Assembly (NCBI GenBank): GCA_963851095.1
Contig: CAWKOX010000035.1
Location: 17,279 to 81,278 of the forward strand
Direction: 5' to 3'
Source: Oleispira sp963851095
GTDB taxonomy: Bacteria; Pseudomonadota; Gammaproteobacteria; Pseudomonadales; Oceanobacteraceae
DNA length: 64,000 nt
Shown in pieces: positions 45,233-54,197 of this stretch. Numbering within the stretch: the first letter of the stretch is position 1; each line of letters opens with the position of its first letter. Below the pieces are notes generated by a model. That model was not told the DNA's origin, searched no databases, and saw only the letters and a program-made list of their open reading frames with translations. The translations under genes were made by a program, and so were the position numbers.

Positions 45233-46111
45233 ATGATTACGGGCAGTATTGTTGCATTAGCAACACCTATGCACGATAACGGTGACATTGATTGGGAAAA
45301 CCTAGACCGTCTAGTTGAATTCCATATTAAAGAAGGCACTGACTCTATCGTAGCCGTAGGCACGACAGGCGAATCTGCGACGCTTAATACAAAAGAGCAT
45401 TGCGCAGTTATGGATCGAGTGATCAAAACTGTTGCAGGCCGAATTCCTGTGATTGCGGGCACGGGTGCTAACTCTACTTCAGAAGCGATTGAATTAACGC
45501 AAGAAGCTAAGCACTTAGGCGCCGATGCCTGTTTGCTGGTAACGCCTTATTATAATAAGCCGACTCAAGAAGGCTTGTTCTTACATCATCAAGCCATCGC
45601 TAAAGCGGTTGATTTGGGTCAGATTCTTTATAACGTACCAGGCCGTACTGCGGTCGATATGTTGCCTGATACGATTGCTCGTATTGCTGAAATTGATCAA
45701 GTCATTGGGGTAAAAGAAGCCACTGGCGATTTAGATCGTGCGAAGCAAGTGATCGACTTGGTGGGTAATAAAATTGCGGTGTATTCTGGTGATGATGAAA
45801 CCGCTTATAAACTGATGTTATTAGGGGGTCATGGCAATATTTCTGTGACCGCCAATGTACTGCCTAAAAAAATGGCTGAGCTTTGCCGCTTGTCTTTAGC
45901 GGGTAAAGTAGAAGAAGCAGAAGCTTTGAATGCTGAGCTAATGGCCATGCACAGTGTGTTGTTTTTGGAGTCTAACCCTATCCCTGTTAAGTGGGCTTTA
46001 CACCAAATGGGTCGCATGACGGCGGGTATTCGCTTGCCATTAACCCCATTGGCGGCTCAGTATCGTGATACGTTACAAAATGCTTTGAGCTCTTTTGGCT
46101 TGGTGAAATAA
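45233..46111 (+). CDS. dapA: 4-hydroxy-tetrahydrodipicolinate synthase DapA
   Basis: This 292-residue TIM-barrel enzyme of the lysine/diaminopimelate pathway condenses pyruvate with aspartate semialdehyde. The GTTGESATL motif, the YNVPGRT tyrosine and the Schiff-base lysine in GVKEATGDL are all present. GGAG lies at good distance before the ATG. bamC follows directly, the standard arrangement in gammaproteobacteria. Confidence 0.97.
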   Translation: MITGSIVALATPMHDNGDIDWENLDRLVEFHIKEGTDSIVAVGTTGESATLNTKEHCAVMDRVIKTVAGRIPVIAGTGANSTSEAIELTQEAKHLGADACLLVTPYYNKPTQEGLFLHHQAIAKAVDLGQILYNVPGRTAVDMLPDTIARIAEIDQVIGVKEATGDLDRAKQVIDLVGNKIAVYSGDDETAYKLMLLGGHGNISVTANVLPKKMAELCRLSLAGKVEEAEALNAELMAMHSVLFLESNPIPVKWALHQMGRMTAGIRLPLTPLAAQYRDTLQNALSSFGLVK

Positions 46112-46114
46112 TTG

Positions 46115-46789
46115 ATGATTCGCACTGTATTTTTATTATTGGTTATTAGCTTGAGTGGCTGCACGGCTATTTTCGGCGATACGTTTCATGATAGGGCTCA
46201 AGACTATTTGGACGCTGAAACCAAAGATAGAATGCAGCCAGTCGAAGGCCAAGAAGACTTACCAATTCAAGACCTCTATATCATTCCAGAAGTCACAATG
46301 ACCACGGCCTCTGCGATTGTTTTAGACGAAGACGGCGACTTTGTGGTGCCAGGGCCTAAAGCATTGGTTCTGGTTGATGACGAAGAATCTATGTCTTTGG
46401 TTGAGTCGCAGGGAACGGCGTTGAACCCGCGTTTAGAACGTGATGGTGCGGGTACTCAAGTACTGCGCTTAAACGGTCACTTTGCCTTTGCTTGGACTGC
46501 GGTTGCAGAAGCCTTGGCGGTAAGTGATTACACCTTGACCGATTTAAACCGTTCAACGGGTACGTATTACATTACTATCTATGATCCATTGGCAGAACGC
46601 CCTGAAAAAAGTTTTTGGCAATGGTTAACGAATAGTAATGAGTTAGGTGTTGAAGTAGGCTATTTGTTGAGAATGAACCGCTCGCGCTTAGGTGTGTATT
46701 TATCCCTACAAAAAGATACTGAAACTCTCGCCGATGATGCCCTTGCGGTAAGCTTTTTGACCGACTTGCAAAAACTCTTAGTGAAGTGA
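46115..46789 (+). CDS. bamC: Outer-membrane assembly lipoprotein BamC-like
   Basis: This 224-residue lipoprotein has lipobox SLSGC. The unstructured start (DYLDAETKDRMQPVEGQEDLPIQDLYIIPE) matches the BamC segment that binds BamD, and a helix-grip domain follows (LRLNGHFAFAWTAVAEALAVSDYTLTDLNRSTGTYYITI). It is shorter than the E. coli protein and seems to have only one such domain. The ATG at 46115 is 3 bp after the dapA stop; a TTG just before it is not used. It overlaps the next gene by 4 bp. Confidence 0.85.
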   Translation: MIRTVFLLLVISLSGCTAIFGDTFHDRAQDYLDAETKDRMQPVEGQEDLPIQDLYIIPEVTMTTASAIVLDEDGDFVVPGPKALVLVDDEESMSLVESQGTALNPRLERDGAGTQVLRLNGHFAFAWTAVAEALAVSDYTLTDLNRSTGTYYITIYDPLAERPEKSFWQWLTNSNELGVEVGYLLRMNRSRLGVYLSLQKDTETLADDALAVSFLTDLQKLLVK

Positions 46790-47547
46790 GATTTGCATCG
46801 CTAGGCAGTGGTAGCAAGGGTAACGCTACGATTATCGATAGTGGAAAAAGTCGCATCTTAATCGATTGCGGCTTTAATCGAAAACATACCCGCATTCGTT
46901 TGCAAGAACTGTCTCTTGATCTGACCGACATTGATGCGATATTGGTCAGTCATGAGCACAGCGATCACGCTAAAGGCGTGGTGCTAGTCTGTGAATCTAT
47001 TGATAAACCCTTTTATGCAACCTATGGTACTGCTCGCTCAGCAGGCTGGTTAGAGCACCCTTTATGGCGATGCATTGAAAGTGATGAACACTTTCAGGTC
47101 AATGATCTGGTTATTCAAACGGTTGTCGTGCCTCACGACTCGCAAGAACCGGTACAATTTGTTGTTTCTAATGATCGTTTTAAGGTCGGTGTTCTATCCG
47201 ACCTAGGCTCTTTGACGCCTTATTTGATAGACGCCTACCAAAATTGCCATGGTTTATTATTAGAAGCCAATCACGATCTTCAGCTTTTACAGCAAGGCCC
47301 TTATCCTCCGGCATTAAAACGCCGAGTCGCGGGTGATTTTGGCCATCTTAATAATCAGCAAGCCGCTGATTTATTATCGCGTTTATTATGGCCAGGTATT
47401 CAGCATGTATTGGCCAGTCATATTAGTGATAAGAACAATCAGCTTGACTTGGTACAGAAAGAATTTGCTCAAGTTTTGCAGTGTGAGTGGCAAGAAGTCG
47501 ATGCTGCAATACAAGGTGAGAGTACCGGTTGGCGTGAACTGGTTTAA
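46786..47547 (+). CDS. MBL-fold metallohydrolase (YycJ/WalJ-like)
   Basis: This 253-residue soluble protein has the metallo-beta-lactamase motif SHEHSDH (H56, H58, D60, H61), the N-terminal RFASLGSGSKGNATII typical of the YycJ-like group, and a downstream GDFGHLNNQQAA histidine. Members are predicted phosphodiesterases or exonucleases acting on nucleic acids. It starts with GTG overlapping the bamC stop (GTGA), so it is translationally coupled. In many relatives purC follows this gene, but not here. Confidence 0.9.
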   Translation: MRFASLGSGSKGNATIIDSGKSRILIDCGFNRKHTRIRLQELSLDLTDIDAILVSHEHSDHAKGVVLVCESIDKPFYATYGTARSAGWLEHPLWRCIESDEHFQVNDLVIQTVVVPHDSQEPVQFVVSNDRFKVGVLSDLGSLTPYLIDAYQNCHGLLLEANHDLQLLQQGPYPPALKRRVAGDFGHLNNQQAADLLSRLLWPGIQHVLASHISDKNNQLDLVQKEFAQVLQCEWQEVDAAIQGESTGWRELV

Positions 47548-47722
47548 GGGTTTTGCCTTCTGCATCTGTAAAATATGTAAAAAGTTCCCTCGAAATGAGA
47601 TTAATTTCTGCTATTTGAATGAGATTAGTTGAATTTTGCGTGTAAAACGAGGCAAACTAGAGAAAATCCCATAATTGTCACCTAGCCTGATAATTGATAA
47701 TAATTAAATTAAAGGAAGACCT

Positions 47723-48482
47723 ATGAAAAAGTTACTGGCCATTGCGATCGCCGCTGCTACACCTATGATGGCGCAAGCTGATTTGTTATTTACTGTTGAT
47801 GCCGGTGCGAGCATGTGGAATGCTGAAGCCTCGGGTGATGTTGATGATGATGTTGACGTGGGTAAAGATGGTTTAAACTTAGACTCTGAAAATAATAACG
47901 TTTTGTTTGTATCTTTTGAACATCCAGTTCCTGTGATTCCAAACGTTAAAATTAAGAAGACAGATTTGGATTTAACCGGTGAAGGTAAAACAAACTACAC
48001 TTTCTTAAACCAATCATTTACCGGTGAAACAGATTCTCAGTTTGATTTATCTCATACTGATTTAACCTTGTATTGGGGTGTGCCTCTTCCAATTCCATTC
48101 TTTGATATTAACTTCGGTTTAACGGCTCGTCAGTTCGATGGTATCGTTTCGGTAACAGATAAAACAACACAGCAAAATAAATCGAGAAGAAATATTAGAT
48201 TTCGTTTTACCAATGGGTTATTTGAACGTAGATTTTGATTCACACTTTGGTGTGTATGCGCGTGCTGAATTAAACGCGATTGGTTACGATGGTAATAGCG
48301 TCTCTGATATGGAGCTTGCAGTAGGTTATACATTACCACTACCGATTCCAATGGTTGATATCAACCTTGAAGCGGGTCACCGTGTACTGAACCTGACAAC
48401 AGATGAAGACTCTATGGATATCGATACTGATGTTGATGTTTCTGGCTTATTCTTTGGCTTGAATGTTTCTGTTGGTTTGTAA
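47723..48482 (+). pseudogene. TIGR04219-like outer-membrane beta-barrel protein, frameshifted
   Basis: The N-terminal part (signal peptide ending MMAQA, then DLLFTVDAGASMWNAEASGDV) and the C-terminal part (MGYLNVDFDSHFGVYARAELNAIGYDGNS to LFFGLNVSVGL) belong to one barrel protein of about 250 residues but lie in two frames. The first frame runs to a stop at 48238 after a basic, unrelated tail. The second is open from 48156. The joint lies between about 48156 and 48205, where A-rich runs occur, and needs one base to be skipped. In the restored frame the join reads REEILDFVLPMGYLNV. It may be a true lesion, a phase-variable site or a sequencing error. Confidence 0.82.
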
Positions 48483-48565
48483 GATTGGTTTGTAGCATTG
48501 GTTTGTAGTATGGGTGTGTAGCCTATAGTTTATAGGCATGTTTCATTTAGCTAATACTAGAAACA

Positions 48566-48603
48566 AAAAAACCGCTAGACGAAAGTCGTAGCGGTTTTTT
48601 TAT
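48566..48603. terminator. Bidirectional terminator after the barrel gene
   Basis: The stem AAAAACCGCTA/TAGCGGTTTTT with an inner GAC/GTC pair and a GAAA loop is followed by T residues on both strands. It serves the barrel gene and the convergent lipoprotein gene. Confidence 0.88.
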
Positions 48604-48664
48604 GCCTGCCGTTTAACCGGCGAGCCATGAATTGAACTTTTTATTCTGTTCTTTATTCAGCTCT

Positions 48665-49522
48665 TTATTCTGCTTCACGAACAAACTTAGCAAGGATCTC
48701 ACCGTTTTCACGGTTGCCGACATAAATACTGATCACTTCAGCACGTACCGCATGAGTAGGGTGGCCTTGGTAATCAATGTTGCTATAGCAGCGATCTTCT
48801 AGTGTACAGAAACGCAACCCTAGCTGAACTTCTAACGCGCGCGCATCGCTTTGGCTGTGAGTCTTTTCTGGCGCGGCATTCCATTTGATGTCTTCAAATA
48901 CGCCAGGGATCCACTGCCAGTTACGGTTGTAGGCTTTTAACGCAGGGTAGTTTTTAAAGTTAAGAACGGTCGCAACCCAGCGGTGGCCGTTCTTCATTAA
49001 TACATCTTGCCCTAAACGATTTTTTTCTAAATCTTGATGCAGGGTAAATTCAACCACTGACTTGGCGGAATGCCCTGGGGCGTAGTCAGCCGCTTCATCT
49101 GGGAAAAGGCTACTATAAGGCCCGCTATTAGGCAGGCTACGAATGCCTACGATATTGAAAGGGTGGAATCCCTTCTTATAGTTATATCGTGCTGCTTGCA
49201 GAGGAAAGTTTATGAAGTAGGTATTTTGCTGCTCAAGTTCTTCTTCAGTTAAACCCGCGAAGCGGCGGTCTTGAGAGCTGAAGAGTGACTGAACATTCTC
49301 TTCGCTAAGATAGTCTTTGTTTTTCCAGTGAATATCAGCACGTTGTAAGCGAGTACTAATACGCATTTTTCGTGCACTGGCTTCTTGCTGCGCAGCTTCT
49401 GCTGCAATGCGAGCTTGTTCTTGGGCCAAAAGCTCTATGCGTGCTAGTTCTTCTTTTGATGGACCACATGCGGCTAATAATAATGCGGCCGAGGTGATGA
49501 TGACTTTGGTCACGGAATTCAT
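48665..49522 (-). CDS. Unknown lipoprotein
   Basis: This 285-residue protein has lipobox LLAAC (Cys19). A short charged helix follows (EELARIELLAQEQARIAAEAAQQEASARK, about 23-52), then a mixed alpha/beta region with many aromatic residues, for example HRWVATVLNFKNYPALKAYNRNWQWIPGVFEDIKW, and a CTLEDRC pair that could form a disulfide. I do not recognise a family. It is probably anchored in the outer membrane. It is monocistronic, between the terminator at 48566 and a small divergent lipoprotein gene. Confidence 0.75.
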   Translation of the reverse strand: MNSVTKVIITSAALLLAACGPSKEELARIELLAQEQARIAAEAAQQEASARKMRISTRLQRADIHWKNKDYLSEENVQSLFSSQDRRFAGLTEEELEQQNTYFINFPLQAARYNYKKGFHPFNIVGIRSLPNSGPYSSLFPDEAADYAPGHSAKSVVEFTLHQDLEKNRLGQDVLMKNGHRWVATVLNFKNYPALKAYNRNWQWIPGVFEDIKWNAAPEKTHSQSDARALEVQLGLRFCTLEDRCYSNIDYQGHPTHAVRAEVISIYVGNRENGEILAKFVREAE

Positions 49523-49751
49523 AAGGCTGTCTTTTTTGTTTTTTAAAGGTGAATGATATCGATAGCCATATTATCACTAAAATAGTTTAGATTTTCGAGG
49601 GATTGCTCGAAATTTATTCATTTTATCTATGTGTTATTCACTGAGTCTCAAAGGCTTAGTCAAACTCCCAGATTTCTTTGGCTTTTCTGTCACTTCTAGA
49701 CAAATAAGTAAGTCTGTGCGACGCTGTAAAAAAAATATAGAGTTAATCTTA

Positions 49752-49964
49752 GTGAAATACTTATTAACAGCTTCAATTTTCATGGCCTGTTTTTCGATAG
49801 CGGCGTGTGACGGTCGAATGGCTTCTATCGACAAGAGTGAGTTGCGTAAGCGCTTTTACGATTGCGAAAATGCATTAGATTTAACAGCGCCGGAACTTCA
49901 GGTGTGTAAAAACATCAAACGTGAATGTCAGCGTCGTCAAAAGCTTGGCCGCTACGAATGCTAG
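49752..49964 (+). CDS. Small Cys-rich lipoprotein of unknown function
   Basis: From the GTG at 49752 this is a 70-residue protein with a short lipoprotein signal, VKYLLTASIFMACFSIAAC, and a basic mature part with four more cysteines (FYDCENA, LQVCKN, RECQRR, GRYEC). The open frame reaches back to 49629, but the extra 41 residues look like noise and would bury the signal sequence. No strong ribosome binding site is seen, so coding status rests mainly on the lipobox. Function unknown. Confidence 0.5.
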   Translation: MKYLLTASIFMACFSIAACDGRMASIDKSELRKRFYDCENALDLTAPELQVCKNIKRECQRRQKLGRYEC

Positions 49965-50190
49965 TACTGTTTGAAATATAATTAACTCGGTCAAAATATA
50001 AACAATTGTCTTTATAGGAGGTTGTGTATTTGGACCTGGATTTGTATTTTTCTATGCTGACGTCTTGAATTTAAAAATTTGAGTACCATATCACTTTCAG
50101 ACATTTGTTCTGTAATGGGATTTGTTGAATAAATGGTGTAGTGTTATGCCGTTTAATAATAATCAAAAATGAAACCTTTGGGGAATAACG

Positions 50191-50889
50191 ATGAAACTTT
50201 TCAAACAAGCACCTTTACTCGCAATGGGTGCTCTTATATTGGTTGGTTGTAGCCAGGAGAAAGAAGTGAAATTAGAAAATCATGTTGATCAAGCAAGCTA
50301 TGGTGTTGGTCTTAATATCGGTGAAAGCCTAGCGCGCGATGCAGTAGAATTAAACGTTGATGCAATTGCTGCAGGTATCTCTGATGCATTGTCGGGTGCA
50401 GAGAAGCGTATTGATCAAGAAACACTTCAAGCGGCTTTCGAAAAAATTCGTGAAGAGCAAGAGCGTAAGCAAGCGGCATTGAACGATGCAGCTGCTCAGT
50501 CTGGTATTGATTTTCTAGCTGAAAATGCTAAGAAAGAAGGTATTACTACTTTAGAGTCTGGTTTACAATATGAAGTAGTTACTGCTGCTGCAGAAGGTGG
50601 TGCTAAGCCTGCTGCTACTGATACTGTATCGGTTCATTACCATGGTACTTTAACTGACGGTTCTGTTTTTGACAGCTCTGTTGAGCGTGGTACTCCTGCT
50701 GAATTCCCAGTTAACCGCGTTATCGCGGGTTGGACTGAAGCACTTCAGTTGATGTCTGTTGGTGATAAGTGGAAGCTTTATATCCCAGCTGACTTGGCTT
50801 ACGGCGCACAAAGCCCAAGCCCTAAAATTCCAGCTAACTCTGCTCTAGTATTTGAAGTAGAATTGTTGGATGTTAAACAAGAAGGCTAA
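50191..50889 (+). CDS. FKBP-type peptidyl-prolyl isomerase, lipoprotein
   Basis: This 232-residue protein has lipobox ILVGC, an N-terminal helical dimerisation domain (about 30-115, DQASYGVGLNIGESLARDAVELN) as in Mip/FklB, and a C-terminal FKBP domain (VSVHYHGTLTDGSVFDSSVERG, VIAGWTEALQLMSVGDKWKLYIPADLAYG). It should catalyse proline isomerisation on envelope proteins. GGGG precedes the ATG at good spacing. FklB/FkpA types usually lack a lipid anchor, so the lipobox is a minor peculiarity. Confidence 0.93.
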   Translation: MKLFKQAPLLAMGALILVGCSQEKEVKLENHVDQASYGVGLNIGESLARDAVELNVDAIAAGISDALSGAEKRIDQETLQAAFEKIREEQERKQAALNDAAAQSGIDFLAENAKKEGITTLESGLQYEVVTAAAEGGAKPAATDTVSVHYHGTLTDGSVFDSSVERGTPAEFPVNRVIAGWTEALQLMSVGDKWKLYIPADLAYGAQSPSPKIPANSALVFEVELLDVKQEG

Positions 50890-50944
50890 GCCTGCTGTTT
50901 ATTTGATCGTTTGAAGCATGTCATCATGTTTTGAATGACCAAGT

Positions 50945-50984
50945 CCTAAGCGGGCTTTCCTCATATATGATGGATCCGCTTAGG
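50945..50984 (+). promoter_or_regulatory. Inverted repeat covering the aminopeptidase ribosome binding site
   Basis: Perfect 9-bp arms CCTAAGCGG and CCGCTTAGG are separated by 22 bp. The second arm contains the TAGGA Shine-Dalgarno sequence and ends 7 bp before the ATG at 50992. In RNA it could hide the ribosome binding site; as DNA it could be an operator. Confidence 0.45.
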
Positions 50985-50991
50985 AACTCTG

Positions 50992-52287
50992 ATGTCACAT
51001 TCTCTTTTATCATTACCTGATTTCAACCAATCTCTATTAGGCTTTTTACAAGCCAGTCCTACACCGTTTCATGCGACCGAAAGCATGGCGAGTATTCTAT
51101 TATCTGTGGGTTATACCGAATTATTTGAAGATCAAGCTTGGCAGTTACAAGAGCAGGCGGGTTATTTTGTTCGCCGCAATGATTCTTCTATTGTCGCTTT
51201 TTGGTTAGCCGATAAAGCTCAGCCTTTACGCTTGTTGGGTGCTCATACCGACAGTCCTTGCTTAAAAGTAAAGCCTAACGCCAATATGACTGGCAAAGGC
51301 TATTTTCAATTGGGTGTTGAGGTGTACGGCGGAGTTTTGTTAGCGCCTTGGTTTGATCGTGATTTATCCCTAGCGGGGCGTGTGCATGCCCGAATTGATG
51401 GGAAAATTAAATCGGTAATGATTAACTTTGAACGCGCGATTGCGACGGTTCCAAGTTTAGCGATTCACCTTGATCGCGAAGCCAATAGTTCTCGCACAAT
51501 TAATAAACAAACTGATTTGCCGCCAGTATTGGCGATTGTGGGTGAGAATAAACAAGATTTAAATACGATCTTGATGGCAGAAGTACGCAAGCAGTTTGAT
51601 TCGGTTGAATCGATTTTAGATTACGAATTATTCTTTTACGATACGCAGCCGCCAGCGGTGATCGGTTTAGACAATGAGTTTATTGCCAGTGCTCGATTGG
51701 ATAACCTATTAAGTTGTCATGTTGGCTTGCAGGCGTTATTAAGCTCGGGTCCGGGTCAAAATAAAGTTTTTGTATGTACTGACCATGAAGAGGTTGGTTC
51801 TGTGAGTGCTTGTGGCGCACAGGGGCCTTTCTTAGAGCATACTATTGAAAGAATCTGGCCAAGCATCGAAGATCGTAATCGCCTTATGGCGAACTCGCTG
51901 ATGATCTCGGTAGATAATGCGCACGCAATTCATCCTAACTACTTTGATAAGCACGATGAAAACCACGGGCCTATTATCAATCAGGGGCCTGTTATTAAGG
52001 TAAATGCTAATCAGCGTTATGCAACCAATAGCTATACCGCTGCGGTCTTTAAACAGGTTTGTAACGACGTTGGTGTTAAGTATCAATCGTTTGTTACGCG
52101 TACCGACTTAGGCTGTGGTAGTACCATTGGCCCAGCAATCGCTTCTGAGTTGGGAGTGGATACAATTGATATTGGTGTGCCGACTTTTGGTATGCACTCT
52201 ATCCGTGAGCTTGCGGGTAGTGAGGATGCGCATAGCTTGGCTAAAGTATTGAGTCATTTTTACGAGAAAGACTCTTTAACAGACTAG
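50992..52287 (+). CDS. apeB: M18 family aminopeptidase
   Basis: This 431-residue cytosolic zinc aminopeptidase has the binuclear metal and catalytic residues in GAHTDSPCLKVK, ASARLDNLLSCHVGLQA, TDHEEVGSVSACGAQGP, SVDNAHAIHPNY and GVPTFGMHSIRE. It removes N-terminal residues, often acidic, from peptides. Length and motifs match ApeB-like bacterial members. It follows the FKBP gene by about 100 bp and carries a possible regulatory hairpin over its ribosome binding site. Confidence 0.95.
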   Translation: MSHSLLSLPDFNQSLLGFLQASPTPFHATESMASILLSVGYTELFEDQAWQLQEQAGYFVRRNDSSIVAFWLADKAQPLRLLGAHTDSPCLKVKPNANMTGKGYFQLGVEVYGGVLLAPWFDRDLSLAGRVHARIDGKIKSVMINFERAIATVPSLAIHLDREANSSRTINKQTDLPPVLAIVGENKQDLNTILMAEVRKQFDSVESILDYELFFYDTQPPAVIGLDNEFIASARLDNLLSCHVGLQALLSSGPGQNKVFVCTDHEEVGSVSACGAQGPFLEHTIERIWPSIEDRNRLMANSLMISVDNAHAIHPNYFDKHDENHGPIINQGPVIKVNANQRYATNSYTAAVFKQVCNDVGVKYQSFVTRTDLGCGSTIGPAIASELGVDTIDIGVPTFGMHSIRELAGSEDAHSLAKVLSHFYEKDSLTD

Positions 52288-52332
52288 GGTTTTGCTTTCT
52301 TAATTGAATAGAGAATGGATCAGTGAAGAAAT

Positions 52333-52362
52333 AAGCAGCTTACTATTAGGCTGCTTTTTTTT
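52333..52362 (+). terminator. Terminator of the M18 aminopeptidase gene
   Basis: The stem AAGCAGC/GCTGCTT with a 10-nt loop is followed by eight T residues, about 45 bp after the stop codon. Confidence 0.88.
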
Positions 52363-52503
52363 GCCTAAAATTTATTTCTAATAAAATAAGGGGGTTGCTT
52401 ATGCACACAAAATTCTAGCAATAAAATATATTTTATAAAAATATAAAGGCTATAAAAAAGTATATTTGATTTTGATAATTTGAAATGGAGTATTTCATAA
52501 GAT

Positions 52504-52526
52504 GACCATCTTAGATAAAGATGGTC
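52504..52526 (-). terminator. Hairpin overlapping the 3' end of tRNA-Pro
   Basis: On the minus strand, GACCATCTT/AAGATGGTC form a 9-bp stem with a 5-nt loop. The first arm includes the tRNA CCA. No long T-run follows, so termination is uncertain; it may instead mark a processing site. Confidence 0.4.
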
Positions 52527-52598
52527 GGGATAGAGAGATTCGAACTCCCGACATCCTGCTCCCAAAGCAGGCGCGCTACCAGACTGCGCTATATCCCG
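52522..52598 (-). tRNA. tRNA-Pro(UGG)
   Basis: This is a 77-nt cloverleaf on the minus strand with acceptor CGGGATA, anticodon loop TTTGGGA with anticodon TGG, T-loop GTTCGAATC, and an encoded CCA. It lies 40 bp after tRNA-Asn and is probably in the same transcript. Confidence 0.97.
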
Positions 52599-52638
52599 AA
52601 CCTGTTGCAAGTGAACCAATTCACTACAAGGTAATAAA

Positions 52639-52714
52639 TGGCTCCCTGAGCTGGACTTGAACCAGCGACCAATAGATTAACAGTCTACTGCTCTACCAAC
52701 TGAGCTATCAGGGA
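52639..52714 (-). tRNA. tRNA-Asn(GUU)
   Basis: This is a 76-nt cloverleaf on the minus strand with acceptor TCCCTGA/TCAGGGA, D-loop AGCTCAGTTGGTAGAGC, anticodon loop CTGTTAA with anticodon GTT, and an encoded CCA. Confidence 0.97.
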
Positions 52715-52734
52715 ATGTCTTGGCAACGGGACGC

Positions 52735-52763
52735 ATAATACGTAGACCATGCGTCTATGTCAA
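52735..52763 (-). promoter_or_regulatory. Promoter of the tRNA-Asn/tRNA-Pro operon
   Basis: On the minus strand TTGACA, 17 bp, then TATTAT, with GC-rich GCGTCCCG after the -10, lies 20 bp before tRNA-Asn. This is a near-consensus stable RNA promoter. Confidence 0.88.
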
Positions 52764-52773
52764 CACTTGTTAG

Positions 52774-52811
52774 AATAAAAAACTGTAATTAATTCAACCG
52801 CTTACAGTTTT
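52774..52811 (-). terminator. Terminator after the phosphomannomutase gene
   Basis: On the minus strand AAAACTGTA/TACAGTTTT with a 15-nt loop is followed by TTTATT. It separates the galU-algC type operon from the tRNA-Asn promoter. Confidence 0.75.
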
Positions 52812-52838
52812 TATTTCAACAAAGTAAAAAAAGGCTGC

Positions 52839-54197
52839 TTAACCCTTCATTAATTTTAATAATTCAGCTGTTTTAGCTTCCATTAATGCTTGATCACCAC
52901 GACTTTCTACGTTCAAGCGAACAACAGGTTCTGTATTGGACGCGCGTAAGTTAAAGCGCCAATCACCAAAGTTCATGCTCAAACCGTCAGTATGATCAAT
53001 CTCAGCACCGGATGAAGCGTAATGGGCTTCTACTTTAACCAAGGTTGCTGGAGCGTCGTCTAGAACGCTATTGATCTCACCCGAGCAAGGGAATTTCGCC
53101 ATACGCTCTTCAACCAACTGAGTTAACGACTTGCCAGACTTGCTGATCAATTCAACCACAAGCAACCATGGAATCATGCCACTGTCGCAATAGAAGAAAT
53201 CTTTGAAATAGTGGTGAGCACTCATTTCGCCGCCATAGACCGCATCTTCTAAACGCATACGTTCTTTGATGAAAGCATGGCCGGTTTTGCTCTGAATCGC
53301 TTTACCGCCAGCGGCTTCAGCCATCTCGATAGTATTCCAAGTTAAACGCGGATCGTGAACCACACTCGAACCTGGATTTTTAAGCAGTGCCGCTTCAGCC
53401 AATAGACCAACGATGTAATAGCCTTCAATAAAAGTGCCTTTATCATCGAAAAAGAAACAGCGATCAAAGTCGCCATCCCAAGCAATACCCAAGTCAGCAC
53501 CAGAATCGGCAATCGCCTTAATAGTCGGTGCACGGTTTTCTTCTAATAAAGGATTTGGAACGCCGTGTGGAAAGTTGCCATCTTGCTCATGGTGAACTTT
53601 AACCCACTCGATCGGTAAGAAAGGCTCAATGGCATCTAGCGCTAAACCGCCACCACCGTTACCAGCATTACAAACAATCTTTAATGGCTTTAGCTTATCG
53701 GCTTCAACGTAGCTCAAAAGGTGCTGAGTATAAGCAGGGCGAGTATCAACCAGCTCTAACTTGCCGCGCTTACTGGCATCGACTTCTGCAAAATCGTTAG
53801 CATGAGCTAAGATCTCGATATCTTTTAAGCCAGTATCTCCGCTAATAGGTCGAGACCCTTCGCGTACGAACTTCATGCCGTTGTAATCTTTTGGGTTGTG
53901 ACTCGCAGTTACACAAATGCCGCCATCGGCTTTCAGGTGAGATGTGGCAAAATAGACTTCTTCGGTCCCACACATGCCGATGTTGTAAACATCAGAACCG
54001 GCATCCCGTAGGCCTTCAATCACCTTGTCACACATTTGCTTACTGGTTAAGCGAATGTCATAACCCACCACAACGGTTTTAGGTTTTAGGAATTCAGCAA
54101 ATGCACGACCAATGCTGTAGGCAATATCTTCGTTAAGCTCATCCGGCATACGGCCGCGAACATCATAAGCTTTAAAGCATGCTAATAAATCGCCCAT
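52839..54197 (-). CDS. Phosphomannomutase/phosphoglucomutase (AlgC/ManB type)
   Basis: This 452-residue alpha-D-phosphohexomutase has a phosphoserine loop, VTASHNPKDYNG, a metal-binding DGDFDR, a sugar-binding GGEMSAHHYF and a phosphate-binding RASNTEPVVRL. It interconverts hexose 1- and 6-phosphates for nucleotide sugars of the cell envelope. Its ATG overlaps the galU stop (TAATG), so the two are coupled: the mutase makes glucose 1-phosphate and GalU converts it to UDP-glucose. Confidence 0.94.
   Translation of the reverse strand: MGDLLACFKAYDVRGRMPDELNEDIAYSIGRAFAEFLKPKTVVVGYDIRLTSKQMCDKVIEGLRDAGSDVYNIGMCGTEEVYFATSHLKADGGICVTASHNPKDYNGMKFVREGSRPISGDTGLKDIEILAHANDFAEVDASKRGKLELVDTRPAYTQHLLSYVEADKLKPLKIVCNAGNGGGGLALDAIEPFLPIEWVKVHHEQDGNFPHGVPNPLLEENRAPTIKAIADSGADLGIAWDGDFDRCFFFDDKGTFIEGYYIVGLLAEAALLKNPGSSVVHDPRLTWNTIEMAEAAGGKAIQSKTGHAFIKERMRLEDAVYGGEMSAHHYFKDFFYCDSGMIPWLLVVELISKSGKSLTQLVEERMAKFPCSGEINSVLDDAPATLVKVEAHYASSGAEIDHTDGLSMNFGDWRFNLRASNTEPVVRLNVESRGDQALMEAKTAELLKLMKG

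Noticed and set aside
47690..47712. Fur-box-like GATAAT copies upstream of the frameshifted barrel gene
   Set aside because: Only two hexamers match and the arrangement is not palindromic, unlike the clear Fur box at 28963.
52365..52619. 84-codon minus-strand open frame
   Set aside because: It covers tRNA-Pro and its flanks; the apparent coding is a by-product of the tRNA sequence.
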